NCBI RefSeq assembly: GCF_014648415.1 | Contig: NZ_BMRB01000002.1 | Span: 455,260-519,259, forward strand | Source of the DNA: Actinokineospora fastidiosa | GTDB taxonomy: Bacteria; Actinomycetota; Actinomycetes; Mycobacteriales; Pseudonocardiaceae | DNA: 64,000 nucleotides | Direction of reading: 5' to 3' | Shown: positions 24,441 to 35,113 of the stretch, piece after piece | How positions within the stretch are numbered: position 1 is the first letter of the stretch | Layout of the letters: each line of letters opens with the position of its first letter | Translations under genes and position numbers: made by a program | The notes under the pieces: generated by a model | What the model was told of the DNA's origin: nothing | Seen by the model: the letters and a program-made list of their open reading frames with translations, nothing else | Databases searched by the model: none

Positions 24441-24578
24441 CGCCGGGCAGTCTCCCACCGGCTGGCCGCTCGGCGGCTCCGACACGCGGGTGCTGCCAAG
24501 TGGATCATGGAAGGGCTTGACGCCGCTCGGTTGCGATACCGTCGCTTGACGTCACGGCGACTGGGGAAGGCGGACGCG

Positions 24579-25931
24579 ATGGAGCTGGCGGACTGGCAGG
24601 GGCGGCTGGCGGAGCTGTGCGAGCGCCACGACGTGCCCGGCGCGCAGGTGGGCGTGCTGGCCGACGGCGACATCCGGGTCGCCGCCGCGGGGATCACCAG
24701 CCGGGACACCGGGGTCGAGGTCACCCAGGACACGCTGTTCCAGTACGGGTCGATCACCAAGATCTGGACGACGACCCTGGTCATGCAGCTCGTCGACGAC
24801 GGCAAGATCACGCTCGACACCCCGGTGGTGGAGGTGCTGCCGGACTTCCGCGTCGCCGAGCCGGGCCACGCGGACACCGTCACGGTGGCGCACCTGCTGA
24901 CCCACACCAGCGGCGTCGCGGGCGACCTGTTCACCGACGTCGGCGACGGCGACGACTGCGTGGAGCGCTACGTCGCCTCGCTCGCCACCGCGCCGGCGGT
25001 CACCCCGCCCGGCGGGCGGCTGAGCTACTGCAACGCCGGGTTCGTCGTGGCCGGGCGGATCGTCGAGGTGCTGCGCGACAGGGCGTGGGACGACGCCGTC
25101 GCCGCCCACATCACCGAGCCGCTGGGTTTGCGCCACGTCATCACCAGGGCGAAGGACGCGCCGCTGTTCCGCACGGCGGTGGGGCACGTGACCGACCTTG
25201 AGGACGTCGACGGGCCCGCCGTGCCGACGCGGCAGTGGATGCTGCCCCGGGCGATGGGGCCGGCCGGGTTGATCACCGGCAGCGCGGTCGACCTGCTGCG
25301 GTTTACCGAGACGCACCTGGGCGACGGCATCGGCGTCACCGGCGAGCGCATCCTGTCCACCGATTCCGCGCGGGCGATGCGCGACGTGGTCGTGGACTTG
25401 TTGTCGGTGTCCACGGTGTACCGGGGCTGGGGCCTGGGCTGGCGGGTCATGGACTGGACGCGCGACGGACGGCCGGTGACCGCTGTCGAGCACGGCGGGC
25501 AGACGATCGGCCAGAACGCCCAGCTGTACGCGTTCCCGGACCTCGGCGTCGCGTTCTGCGTGCTGACCAACGCCAACAGCGGCCCGGGCCTCATCCAGGA
25601 GGTCAGGGACCTCCTCGGCGCCGAACTGGGCCTCACCGCGCCGAACCCGGCGGTCACCGACGACGGCGACCTCACGCCCGCGCTGGGCACCTACGAGTCG
25701 GTGATGCTGCGGAGCACGCTCTCGCGTGATCCGGACGGGCAGATCTACCTGGAGACGATCAGCAAGTCCCCCGCCAACCAGGGCGCTCCCGTGCCGCGCA
25801 AGCCGGTGCGCCCGACGGGCGGCGGCCGTTTCACGGTGGAGGTGCACGGCATGGTGGTGGAGTACGCCCACCTGGTCGACGACGACGCCGAGTACCTGTT
25901 CGGCAACCGCCTGCTCAGGCGCGTCGACTGA
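24579..25931 (+). CDS. Serine hydrolase of the beta-lactamase/class C PBP fold
   Basis: A 450-residue protein with the SxxK motif in QYGSITK (Ser near residue 59), the Y-x-N motif as SYCN (near residue 149), and H-G-G in VEHGGQ in place of KTG. A C-terminal lipocalin-like or DUF3471-like segment follows from about residue 365. There is no signal peptide, so it acts in the cytoplasm: an esterase or D-aminopeptidase-like enzyme rather than a resistance beta-lactamase. The ATG has GGGGAAGG upstream. It abuts the convergent GlxA-type gene with a 2-bp gap. Confidence 0.9.
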   Translation: MELADWQGRLAELCERHDVPGAQVGVLADGDIRVAAAGITSRDTGVEVTQDTLFQYGSITKIWTTTLVMQLVDDGKITLDTPVVEVLPDFRVAEPGHADTVTVAHLLTHTSGVAGDLFTDVGDGDDCVERYVASLATAPAVTPPGGRLSYCNAGFVVAGRIVEVLRDRAWDDAVAAHITEPLGLRHVITRAKDAPLFRTAVGHVTDLEDVDGPAVPTRQWMLPRAMGPAGLITGSAVDLLRFTETHLGDGIGVTGERILSTDSARAMRDVVVDLLSVSTVYRGWGLGWRVMDWTRDGRPVTAVEHGGQTIGQNAQLYAFPDLGVAFCVLTNANSGPGLIQEVRDLLGAELGLTAPNPAVTDDGDLTPALGTYESVMLRSTLSRDPDGQIYLETISKSPANQGAPVPRKPVRPTGGGRFTVEVHGMVVEYAHLVDDDAEYLFGNRLLRRVD

Positions 25932-25933
25932 CC

Positions 25934-26902
25934 TCAGCTGGCGATCCGCTCGCCCGTCCGCTCGTGGAAGCCGCGGCGGTAGGCCGACGGCGACATGCCG
26001 ACGATCCGGGCGAAGTGCGCCCGCAGGTTGGCCGCCGCGCCGAACCCGCAGGTGGTGGCGATCCAGCTGATCGACCGGTCGCTGGTCTCCAGGAACTGCT
26101 GGGCCCGGCGCACCCGCTGCCGCAGCAGCCAGCGCAGCGGTGACAGGCCCAGCACCTCGGCGAAACGGCGTTCGAGGGTGCGGGTGCTGACGTTGGCCCG
26201 CGCCGCGAGGTCGGCGGTGGACAGCGGCAGGTGCAGGTGCTCGTCCGCCCAGTCCAGCAGGGGCGCCAGCCAGTCCCCGCTGGTCGGGGCCGCCGGTCGG
26301 TGGTACTGGGCCTGCCCGCCCTCGCGGTGCGGCGGGGTGACCAGGCGGCGGGCGAGTTCGGCGGCGACGGCGGCGCCGTGGTCGACCCGCACCAGGTGCA
26401 GGCAGGCGTCGATGCCCGCCACCGTGCCCGCCGAGGTGATCACGTTCGCGTCCTCGACGTACAGCACCGACGGGTCGACGCGGACGGCGGGATAGCGGCG
26501 GCTCAGCTCGTCCGCGTGCAGCCAGTGCGTGGTGGCCCTGCGCCCGTCGAGCACCCCGGCGGCGGCGAGGATGAACGCGCCGGAGCAGATCGACAGGATG
26601 CGGCAGCCGCGCTCGTAGGCCTCCCGCACGACGTCCACCAGCTCGCCGGGCGGGTCGTCGTGGACGTTCGTGCAGGCCGGGACGACGAGGGTGTCCGTGG
26701 TCGCCAGGTCGAAGCCGTCCGCGGGGTCCACGGTGAAGCCCGGGCTCAGCCGCACCGGGTCCGACCCGACGGGGACCACCGAGAACGCGTACCAGGGGTC
26801 GGCCAGGTGCGGCCGGTCGACGCCGAACACCTGGCACGGGACGGCCGCCTCGAAGACCGGCATGTCGGCGGTCACGGCCATGACGACGTGGTGGGCACGC
26901 AT
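25934..26902 (-). CDS. GlxA-type regulator (DJ-1/PfpI plus AraC HTH)
   Basis: A 322-residue protein. Residues 1-190 are a DJ-1/PfpI fold with the nucleophile-elbow Cys in ILSICSGAF (about residue 106). Residues about 215-315 are two AraC helix-turn-helix units (STADLAARANVSTRTLERRF and ISWIATTCGFGAAANLRAHF). The group regulates amine or amino-acid catabolism in many bacteria, but no such genes are adjacent. It is divergent from the saccharopine-dehydrogenase-like gene, its likeliest target. Confidence 0.92.
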   Translation of the reverse strand: MRAHHVVMAVTADMPVFEAAVPCQVFGVDRPHLADPWYAFSVVPVGSDPVRLSPGFTVDPADGFDLATTDTLVVPACTNVHDDPPGELVDVVREAYERGCRILSICSGAFILAAAGVLDGRRATTHWLHADELSRRYPAVRVDPSVLYVEDANVITSAGTVAGIDACLHLVRVDHGAAVAAELARRLVTPPHREGGQAQYHRPAAPTSGDWLAPLLDWADEHLHLPLSTADLAARANVSTRTLERRFAEVLGLSPLRWLLRQRVRRAQQFLETSDRSISWIATTCGFGAAANLRAHFARIVGMSPSAYRRGFHERTGERIAS

Positions 26903-26997
26903 GTCGCGAACCTAGCGCAGGTTGTCGGTGTGGACGGTCGTCTCCCGGGGCCGCGCGCAGCAGGATCTCACCGAATCACAACTGCTGGAGGAAACTG

Positions 26998-28008
26998 ATG
27001 TCGCAGAAGGTCGCCGTGTTCGGCGCGTACGGGCACACGGCCCGGTTCGTGACCGCGGAGCTGGCGCGGCGCGGCCTGACGCCGGTGCTGTCCGGGCGGG
27101 ACCCGGGGAAGCTGGCCGCGGTCGCCGAGGGCATGGAGTCCCACGTCGCCTCGGCCGACGAGCCCGCCTCGCTCGACCGCGCCCTGGCTGGCGCGGGCGC
27201 GGTGATCAACTGCGCCGGCCCGTTCGGCGACACCGCGCCCGCGCTGATCGAGGCCGCCCGGCGCGCTGGTATCCACTACCTGGACGTGACCGGCGAGACG
27301 CTGGTCGCGATCGACACCTTCGACGCCCACCGGGACCGCTTCCGGGACGCGGACACCGTGATCGCGCCCGCGATGGCGTTCTACGGCGCGATGGGCGACC
27401 TGCTCGCCACCGCCGCCATGGGCGACTGGCCCGCCGCCGACGAGATCGCCGTCGCGGTGGCGCTGGACAGCTGGCAGCCGACCCGCGGCACCCTGCTGGC
27501 TGGCAAGCGCCGCGCCGGGCGGCGGGTGGTCTTCACCGACCAGCGCCTGCGCGTCCTCCCGGGCGACGAGCCCGCCCCGACCGGCGCCTGGACGTTCGGC
27601 GACCCGTTCGGCGAGCAGGAGGTCGTCGGCCAGTTCTCCACGACCGACGTCGTGACCATCGCCCAGCACCTGAAGACCGCGCGGATCGACGCCTTCCTCA
27701 ACACCACCCCGCTCAAGGACCTCAGCGACCCCGACCCCGACGGCCCGCGCGCGGCCGACGTCACCGGCCGCTCCGCCCAGGTGTTCCTGGTGGAGGTCGT
27801 CGTCAAGCGGGGCGCCGAGCAGCGGCGGGCGACGGCCCGGGGCCGCGACATCTACGCCGTCACCGCACCGATCGTGGTCGAGGCCACCGAACGCGTCCTG
27901 ACCGGCCGCACCCGGGCGACGGGGGTGGTCACCGCGGGCGAGGCCTTCGACGCCGAGGACTTCCTGCGCGCCCTGCCGCTGGAGAAGCTGTCCCTGCCCC
28001 CGCGCTGA
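26998..28008 (+). CDS. Saccharopine dehydrogenase-like oxidoreductase
   Basis: A 336-residue NAD(P)-binding protein: Rossmann start KVAVFGAYGHTARFV, GRDPGKLAAVAE, and the family segment GAGAVINCAGPFGDTA. It matches trans-acting enoyl-reductase-like members of the saccharopine dehydrogenase NADP-binding family rather than true lysine-pathway enzymes. The ATG has GGAGGAAA upstream. It is 95 bp from the divergent GlxA-type regulator. Substrate unknown. Confidence 0.85.
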   Translation: MSQKVAVFGAYGHTARFVTAELARRGLTPVLSGRDPGKLAAVAEGMESHVASADEPASLDRALAGAGAVINCAGPFGDTAPALIEAARRAGIHYLDVTGETLVAIDTFDAHRDRFRDADTVIAPAMAFYGAMGDLLATAAMGDWPAADEIAVAVALDSWQPTRGTLLAGKRRAGRRVVFTDQRLRVLPGDEPAPTGAWTFGDPFGEQEVVGQFSTTDVVTIAQHLKTARIDAFLNTTPLKDLSDPDPDGPRAADVTGRSAQVFLVEVVVKRGAEQRRATARGRDIYAVTAPIVVEATERVLTGRTRATGVVTAGEAFDAEDFLRALPLEKLSLPPR

Positions 28009-28200
28009 ACCGACAGGCCTGGACCGGCGACACCGTGCTCGCCGCCCGGGCCGCGCTCGACTCGACGCCTTCTCCCGGTGGGAGTGGGGCGGCGGTGGGA
28101 GTGGGATGGCAGTGAGAGTGGGATGGCAGCGGCGACGGCGGGCGGCGGCGGTGGCGGCGGCAGGCGGCCATGGCGGGCGGCGACAGTGGGCGGTCGCGGC

Positions 28201-28257
28201 GGTGGCGGTGGCGGTGGCGGTGGCGGTGGCGGTGGCGGTGGCGGTGGCGGTGGCGGT
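28201..28257. repeat. GGTGGC hexamer microsatellite
   Basis: Nine and a half uninterrupted GGTGGC units end exactly at the stop codon of the minus-strand oxidase gene (TAA at 28259-28257). Before it (28078-28200) lies looser G-rich sequence of GGAGTGGG and GGCGGC type. The 248-bp gap between the convergent genes holds no gene. The plus strand could form G-quadruplexes, and either convergent transcript may end here. Confidence 0.95.
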
Positions 28258-29621
28258 TAGAGCTTGGTCGCGTTCGGGGTGATGTCGCCCCGGAACAGGC
28301 CGTCGGGGTCGATGCGGGCGCGGACGCGGTCGACCGCCTCGATCTGGGCGGTGTCCAGGTGGCCCTGCGGCTGGTCGTGGCTGCCGACGAAGCCGGGGAT
28401 CGTGCGGCCGGTGTCCCACGGGGCCAGGGTCGAGCGGATCATCGCGGCCCGCTCGCGGCTCGCCGCGAGGGTGGGCGGGTCGATCGCCGAGCCCACGCAC
28501 TGGTACATGAACTGGGCGGACACGTGGTTGAGCACGCCGCCCGCGGGGTCGGGGACGGCCAGTGCGCCGCCGAGCTGGCGCAGTTCGGCGGCCAGCAGCG
28601 GCGAGCCGGGGCCCGCCACGCGCAGGAACTCCGCGACCCCCTGGGCGTCGAAGCCGTCGACGAGGAGGTGGTCGCCCATCGACAGGACCGGGTTGGGCGG
28701 GTCCATGTGCGTGGACGGCACCGCGTCCGGGGTCGTCTCGCGCCAGGTGTCGAGCACCGGGTCGGCGACGGACCGCAGCGGGTCGAGCAGGTCGGCGTAG
28801 ACCTCCCGCGCCGACGGCGAGCCGCCGTCGACGATCGCGCCGTCGAGGCAGACCACCGGGCCGGACGAGATGGCCTCCGGCCTGCCCGGCAGCGGGGGCA
28901 GGTTCATCAGCCGCAGCGAGGTCGAGGCCGCCTCGGGCGCCGTCGCGGTCCACGCGTGCCAGCGCGCCACGATCTCCGCGGCGTGCTCGGCGCGCCAGAA
29001 GGCCGCGCCGGTGATCACCGAGGTGACCGGGAACAGCGCGATCTCCACCGCCGTGACGACCCCGAAGCCGCCACCGCCGCCGCGCAGCGCCCAGAACAGG
29101 TCCGGGTCGGACTCCGCGTCGACTCTGCGGTGCGCGCCGTCGGCGGTGACCAGCTCGATCGCCCGGATCGTGTTGGTCGCCATGCCGAACAGGCGCCCGT
29201 AGAAGCTCACGCCGCCGCGCAGCAGGTATCCGACGACGCCCACGGTCGGCGACGTGCCGTGCGCGGACACCAGCCCGTGCGGGGTGGTCGCCTCGACCAC
29301 AGCGCCCCAGCGGGTGCCCGCAGGCAGCCGCGCGGTCTTGGCCTCGGCGTCGACCTCGACGCCGCCGCCGAGTTCGGTGCGCACGAGCAGCGCGTCGTCC
29401 ATCGGGCCGAAGGTCGCCGCCGCGTGGCCCGTGGTGTGCGCCCTGACCCGCAGCCCGCGGGCCGCGGCGTGCTCGACCGCGGCCCGCACCTCCGCCACCG
29501 TGGTCGCGGTGACCGCGGCGGCGGGGGCGGCGGGCGCGGCCAGGTTGAACGTCCGCGTCGCCGTGTCGAATTCCGGGGAGCCCGGGCCTGCGATCGGGCC
29601 GTCGCCCTCGAACGTGCTCAT
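28257..29621 (-). CDS. BBE-type FAD-linked oxidase
   Basis: A 454-residue FAD_binding_4/BBE oxidase: the PCMH-type FAD domain at residues about 30-210 with AHTTGHAA (the His that often binds FAD covalently), GGGGGFGVVTAVEI, and a C-terminal berberine-bridge-like segment ending DPDGLFRGDITPN with the usual N-P-x-x-x-F form altered to D-P-D-G-L-F. The ATG at 29621 has GGGGGAG upstream. It lies 76 bp downstream of the methyltransferase and may be the last step of the same pathway. Confidence 0.9.
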   Translation of the reverse strand: MSTFEGDGPIAGPGSPEFDTATRTFNLAAPAAPAAAVTATTVAEVRAAVEHAAARGLRVRAHTTGHAAATFGPMDDALLVRTELGGGVEVDAEAKTARLPAGTRWGAVVEATTPHGLVSAHGTSPTVGVVGYLLRGGVSFYGRLFGMATNTIRAIELVTADGAHRRVDAESDPDLFWALRGGGGGFGVVTAVEIALFPVTSVITGAAFWRAEHAAEIVARWHAWTATAPEAASTSLRLMNLPPLPGRPEAISSGPVVCLDGAIVDGGSPSAREVYADLLDPLRSVADPVLDTWRETTPDAVPSTHMDPPNPVLSMGDHLLVDGFDAQGVAEFLRVAGPGSPLLAAELRQLGGALAVPDPAGGVLNHVSAQFMYQCVGSAIDPPTLAASRERAAMIRSTLAPWDTGRTIPGFVGSHDQPQGHLDTAQIEAVDRVRARIDPDGLFRGDITPNATKL

Positions 29622-29697
29622 GGTCTCCCCCGTGTCGCGGACCTTGACGGCATCATGCCGCAAGGTCCGCGCACGGCGCTTCCGCGAACGTGCTGTC

Positions 29698-30420
29698 CTA
29701 CTTGACCGCGCGGATGCCAACGATCGTGGGATTGCGCCGGAAGTCGTCCCAGAACGCGTCGCCGGCGTCGGCGGGCAGCGTCGCGGGTCGGAACTCCACG
29801 TGCCGGAACCCGGCGTCGGCGAACGCGGTCCTGATCGGCTCCTCCGTCCAGAAGCAGGCCTGGAAGGTCACCGGCGGGTCGACGTGCAGGGTGACCGTGA
29901 GGTCCTTGCCGCCGGCGAAGTCCGCGTCCGGGCGGTGGGTGAGCCCGTACGCCGTGGCGGGCGGGCCCGACCAGTCGAAGCGCGGGTTCATCTCCACCCC
30001 GACGTACTCGCCGCCCGGCGCGAGGTTGTCGTACGCGGTGCGCGCCATGGCCGTCAGGTCGGCCCGGTCGCGGGCGTAGCACAGCAGCCACACCGCGGTG
30101 ACCAGGTCGAACTCGCCCACCGCGCCCAGGTGCCGGGCGTCGGCGCACAGGTAGCGGTTGCCCAGCGGGTCGGCCGCCTCCGCGCTCTCGGCCGCGCCGA
30201 CCATCTCCGCGGAGATGTCGGCCCCGGTGACGGCCGCCGCGCCCGCCCTGCGGGTGAGCCTGCTGTACCAGCCGGTGCCGCACGCGAGGTCCAGCACGGA
30301 CTTGCCCGCGCATCCGGCGATGAGGTCCTCGAAGGTGGCCCGCTCCGGCCCGCGCGCGAGCGGCATCTCCCGCTTGACGCGCTCGTAGGAGTGCCCGATG
30401 TCGTCGTATTGGGTGCGCAT
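29698..30420 (-). CDS. Class I SAM-dependent methyltransferase
   Basis: A 240-residue Rossmann methyltransferase with motif I VLDLACGTGWYS, then GADISAEMV and DLVTAVWLLCYA. Its ATG overlaps the TGA of the dioxygenase gene (TGATG), so the two are translationally coupled. Target is unknown; the context suggests small-molecule N-, O- or C-methylation in the pathway of the upstream ligase and dioxygenase. Confidence 0.9.
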   Translation of the reverse strand: MRTQYDDIGHSYERVKREMPLARGPERATFEDLIAGCAGKSVLDLACGTGWYSRLTRRAGAAAVTGADISAEMVGAAESAEAADPLGNRYLCADARHLGAVGEFDLVTAVWLLCYARDRADLTAMARTAYDNLAPGGEYVGVEMNPRFDWSGPPATAYGLTHRPDADFAGGKDLTVTLHVDPPVTFQACFWTEEPIRTAFADAGFRHVEFRPATLPADAGDAFWDDFRRNPTIVGIRAVK

Positions 30421-31376
30421 CAGCCGGCCTTGGCCAGGCGCGTCGTCCGCCGCTCGCGCACCGCCGCGGTGATGGCCTCCTGCAGGTAGCTCTGCGCGTT
30501 GTAGAGCGAGCGGCGCGGGTCGCGGATCTTGCGGCGTCCGTGCATCACCCTGCTGTTGTCGACCAGCGCGACATCGCCCGCGTGCCAGTCGATCTCGTCG
30601 GTCTCCAGCTCGGTGGCCTCGATGATCTGGCGCATCAGCATCGCGTCGAGCGGGCGGCCGTCCTCGAACTCGATGACCGGCGGCTCGTAGTTGACCGACG
30701 GGGTGAGGATGCTGTTGGCGAACACCATCTCCGACCCGAACAGCGTGGTGTGGGCGGCGTAGGTGAAGTACGTGTAGTGCACCGAGCCGTCGGCGCGCTG
30801 GTGGTACTTGACGTCCACGTCGTCGTCGGTCACCGCGAGCAGGTCGTCGAAGGTGACGTCCTCGACCGGCTTGGCGCCGTCGAGGAGGCGGAAGACCAGG
30901 TTCTTCCACTTCTCCTCCGGCATCGGCCTGGCGAAGGTGACGCGCGTGGTGCTGAACAGCTCCTGGGTGCGCTCCGGCAGCCGGTGCCACACGGGAAGGC
31001 CGTCGCAGATGGTGGTCTGCGAACCGGTCTCCGCCGGGGTCTCGCAGTAGAACCACACCAGGTCGGGGACCCACGGCGTGGCGCCGTTCTCCACGTGCAG
31101 CCCCTGCGGGACCAGGCCCGCCTCGATCTTCTGGGCGACGTTGCCGCCCGCGAACTTGCGCGCCGGGTCCAGCGTGATCCGCGACGAGATGCTCTGCACC
31201 AGCGCGGAGAACGACTCGGCGTCGGTGTCGAAGCCCCTGAGCAGGACGTAGCCGTGCTCGGCGAGCGCGGTCACTAACTCCACCCGGTCGATGGTCTCCA
31301 GGCTCGCATGGTCGGTGCTGGAGACGATGAGGCCCTTGCCGTCGACGTGGGCGCTGGTGGGGAAGCTGTTCAGCAT
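30420..31376 (-). CDS. TauD/clavaminate synthase-like Fe(II)/2-oxoglutarate dioxygenase
   Basis: A 318-residue enzyme of the TauD/TfdA family. The metal site reads H-V-E in GLHVENGATPW and a distal His in SRVMHGRRKI; H-x-E rather than H-x-D is the mark of clavaminate synthase-like members that act on amino-acid-derived substrates. A conserved R-R follows for 2-oxoglutarate. It starts at an ATG 5 bp after the ligase stop and is coupled to the methyltransferase at its end. Confidence 0.88.
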   Translation of the reverse strand: MLNSFPTSAHVDGKGLIVSSTDHASLETIDRVELVTALAEHGYVLLRGFDTDAESFSALVQSISSRITLDPARKFAGGNVAQKIEAGLVPQGLHVENGATPWVPDLVWFYCETPAETGSQTTICDGLPVWHRLPERTQELFSTTRVTFARPMPEEKWKNLVFRLLDGAKPVEDVTFDDLLAVTDDDVDVKYHQRADGSVHYTYFTYAAHTTLFGSEMVFANSILTPSVNYEPPVIEFEDGRPLDAMLMRQIIEATELETDEIDWHAGDVALVDNSRVMHGRRKIRDPRRSLYNAQSYLQEAITAAVRERRTTRLAKAG

Positions 31377-31381
31377 GGTTC

Positions 31382-32967
<1,586 letters not shown>

Positions 32968-32968
<1 letters not shown>

Positions 32969-33603
32969 CACTCAGCTCCTTGTTCGTCGGACGCCCCTAC
33001 TGTCTGTCGACAGTGGAGCAACACGGTGCGTGGCCGCGCCGCGTAGTAGGTGCCCCAGTCGCCGGGCCGGAACCCGGCGAGTTCGGCGCTGCGGGCGTTG
33101 GCGAGCGTGCGGCCCGCCCACCCCGCCGCCTTGGCGAGCCCGTGCAGCCGCTCGGTGAGCGTGGTCAGCACGAAGTCGTATCCCAGGTGGATAGCGATCG
33201 TCGGCAGGCGGCGCATGAGGAACAGGCCGCAGCCGGGGTAGAACGAGGCCAGCGGGCCCATCTCCGCGATCGGCGCGCGGTCGGGTTCGGCGTCCCAGAG
33301 GTCGGCGCAGACGCGCTCCACGGGACGGTCCAAATAGTTCTCGGACAGCAGCTTGCGCCCGACGGCCGAGGTGATCCCGGCGCAGCCCATCGTCCGGCGC
33401 CTGGCGCTGTCGCGGGCGACCACGAACAGGTCCGGCCGCGGGTCGACCACCGCGTCATACCGCTTGAGGTACTTCCGTCGCACCAGTTCCGCGCAGTGCG
33501 CGTAGGACGCCGAACCGGGCTTGGCGAGCCCGATCCGGAAGTCCATCGGCGCTGGCTCGCTCCCCGCAGCGACCGCGCTGTCGAGCCGTGCTCTCAGGTG
33601 CAC
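32968..33603 (-). CDS. Thermostable hemolysin family protein (GNAT-like)
   Basis: A 211-residue protein matching the T_hemolysin family: SYAHCAELVRRKYLKRYDA, VERVCADLWDAEPDRAPIAEMG and ASFYPGCGLFLMRRLPTIAIHLG. The fold is acyltransferase (GNAT)-like, so an enzymatic role is likelier than lysis. It is the first gene of the operon with the ligase, dioxygenase and methyltransferase; the same pairing of a hemolysin-family gene with an AMP-ligase occurs in proteobacteria, as I recall. GTG 33603 has GGAGG upstream; ATG 33546 is an alternative. Confidence 0.8.
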
Positions 33604-33926
33604 CGCCCACCTCCACCTTCGCGCGGCGCCCCCTGGCCGCCCCGATCCATGTGCAACTCATGGTGGCAACGGTGAAGACAGCCGACATCTTCCGCATTGC
33701 GACGTCACGGCGCGGGCATGAGGCGGGACCAGCGGGGACTGTGCACGTGACACGGTTCACCTGGGACCGTCCGGCCTACATGTGGCCGAGGATCGCCGAA
33801 GTGCCAGGTCGTGACCGCACGGAAGGGACCGAAGTGGATACCGGGGTAGGCAGGGCGCGGGGCGCGGCGGAGGTGACGGGCTCACCCCCGGCGGGGGTGA
33901 GTGCGTCATATGTGCCGGTGTGCCGG
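33604..33926. other. Intergenic region with the start of the hemolysin/ligase operon
   Basis: The 323-bp gap holds the promoter of the minus-strand operon and the end of the ars operon. A hairpin CTCACCCCC/GGGGGTGAG with a 3-nt loop at 33881-33901 is a terminator for the arsC transcript. No gene with coding-type third positions and a usable RBS is seen. Confidence 0.6.
33881..33901 (-). terminator. Hairpin after arsC
   Basis: A perfect 9-bp stem with a 3-nt loop lies 26 bp downstream of the arsC stop on the minus strand and 280 bp upstream of the next minus operon start. Confidence 0.8.
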
Positions 33927-34331
33927 TCAGGCCGGGTCGTCGAGCAGTTCGGCGAGCAGGGCGCGGACGCGGCGGTCGATGTCGTCGCGGATGGGGCGGA
34001 CGGCCTCGACGGACTGTCCGGCCGGGTCGGCCAGCTCCCAGTCGAGGTAGCGCTTGCCGGGGAAGACCGGGCAGGTGTCGCCGCAGCCCATGGTGATGAC
34101 GACGTCGGCGGCGTCGACGTCCGCGGTGGACAGCTTCGTCGGGACCTGCTCGGTGATGTCGAGCCCGAGTTCGGCCAGGGCGGCCGCGGCGGCCGGGTTG
34201 ACCCGGTCGGCGGGCGCGGACCCGGCCGAGCGCACCGCGACCCGGCCGAGGGCGTAGTGCCGCAGCAGCGCGGCGGCCATCTGCGAGCGCCCGGCGTTGT
34301 GCACGCAGACGAACAGGACTTCGGGCTTCAC
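33927..34331 (-). CDS. arsC: Arsenate reductase (Trx/mycothiol-linked ArsC)
   Basis: A 134-residue low-MW phosphatase-type arsenate reductase. The P-loop is CVHNAGRS (C-x5-R-S). A second redox motif MGCGDTCPVFPGK has the Cys pair of thioredoxin/mycothiol-linked ArsC, with a conserved WELADPAG near residue 98. It reduces arsenate to arsenite, which Acr3 exports. A GTG at 34331 has GGAGGAA upstream, and it is 27 bp behind the ArsR-phosphatase fusion, with which it shares a transcript. Confidence 0.93.
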   Translation of the reverse strand: MKPEVLFVCVHNAGRSQMAAALLRHYALGRVAVRSAGSAPADRVNPAAAAALAELGLDITEQVPTKLSTADVDAADVVITMGCGDTCPVFPGKRYLDWELADPAGQSVEAVRPIRDDIDRRVRALLAELLDDPA

Positions 34332-34358
34332 GGGGTTCCTCCGGCTCTCGATCGGCTG

Positions 34359-35036
34359 CTACTCGGACGCGCGCACCGCGGCGGCCAACCGGCCGACGCG
34401 GTCGGCGAGGTCGGCGAAGGCGGCGGCGAACGCCTGGTCCGTGCCTGCCGCCGCCGGGTCGGGGACCGACCAGTGCAGCCGCTCGCCCGCGCGCAGCTGC
34501 TCGTGCGCGCTGTCGCAGACGGCCACGACCAGGTCGTCGGCGCGGACCACGTCCTCGATGGATCGCGGCCGGACGCGGGCCAGCGACAGTCCGTGGGCGC
34601 GGGCCACGGCCACCGCGCCGGGATGGACACGCTCGGCCGGACGGAGCCCGGCGGACGCGGTCGGGATCCGGCTGCGCTTCGCCCACAGCGCGGCGGCCAG
34701 CGGGGAGCGCGCGGAGTTGCGGCTGCACACGAACACCACGCGGCCCGCCTCCCGCGCGCTCGTCGGGGCGAGACCGGCGAGCGCCGCGGCGCGCAGCCGA
34801 AGGTAGGTGCGGCGGTGATCGCCCTCGGAGCGGGAGCGCCGCACCAGTCCGGCCTGCTCCAACAGCTTCAGGTGGTGGGCCAGCAGGTTGCTCGGCAGTC
34901 CCGTCGCCCTGCCGACCTCGCTCGGCGACGCGTCGCCGAGGACGAGCAGCTCCACGATCGCCAACCGGGCGGGCTCGCCGAGGGCGGCGTGCACCCGGGC
35001 GCGGGCCACGAGATCGGGATGCCAGTCAGCGCTCAT
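34359..35036 (-). CDS. ArsR regulator fused to arsenate-reductase-like low-MW phosphatase
   Basis: A 225-residue fusion, the second of this kind in the window. Residues about 15-90 are a winged helix (ALGEPARLAIVELLVLGDAS, recognition helix GLPSNLLAHHLKLLEQAGLV). Residues about 98-222 are a phosphatase/ArsC domain with CSRNSARS and the late SVPDPAA. The HTH has no ELCVCDL-type Cys pair. It begins at an ATG 2 bp from the operator dyad and is divergent from the classical arsR-acr3 operon, so each arm of the cluster has its own regulator. Confidence 0.88.
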   Translation of the reverse strand: MSADWHPDLVARARVHAALGEPARLAIVELLVLGDASPSEVGRATGLPSNLLAHHLKLLEQAGLVRRSRSEGDHRRTYLRLRAAALAGLAPTSAREAGRVVFVCSRNSARSPLAAALWAKRSRIPTASAGLRPAERVHPGAVAVARAHGLSLARVRPRSIEDVVRADDLVVAVCDSAHEQLRAGERLHWSVPDPAAAGTDQAFAAAFADLADRVGRLAAAVRASE

Positions 35037-35038
35037 TG

Positions 35039-35056
35039 ACTCAATGCTGCTTGAGT
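35039..35056. promoter_or_regulatory. ArsR operator dyad in the ars divergent promoter
   Basis: ACTCAA (35039-35044), six bases, TTGAGT (35051-35056) form a perfect inverted repeat beside the start of the fusion gene, with the same TCAA-N6-TTGA core as at 10727. A second palindrome TGATATCA at 35096-35103, 11 bp from arsR, may be the site of the classical ArsR. Confidence 0.75.
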
Positions 35057-35113
35057 GTTGCTCCTCCGGTCAAGACTGGATACATCATTGTGTCCTGATA
35101 TCATCCCGCACTG

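Noticed and set aside
21477-25931. Very long plus-strand frame ending in the beta-lactamase
   Set aside because: Only the last 451 codons are the hydrolase; the rest mirrors the nuclease-helicase gene on the opposite strand.
24579-25931. Antibiotic-resistance beta-lactamase
   Set aside because: No signal peptide and an H-G-G in place of K-T-G fit a cytosolic esterase/peptidase-like member.
28201-28257. Possible CRISPR or coding repeat
   Set aside because: The unit is a plain hexamer without spacers; it lies between convergent genes.
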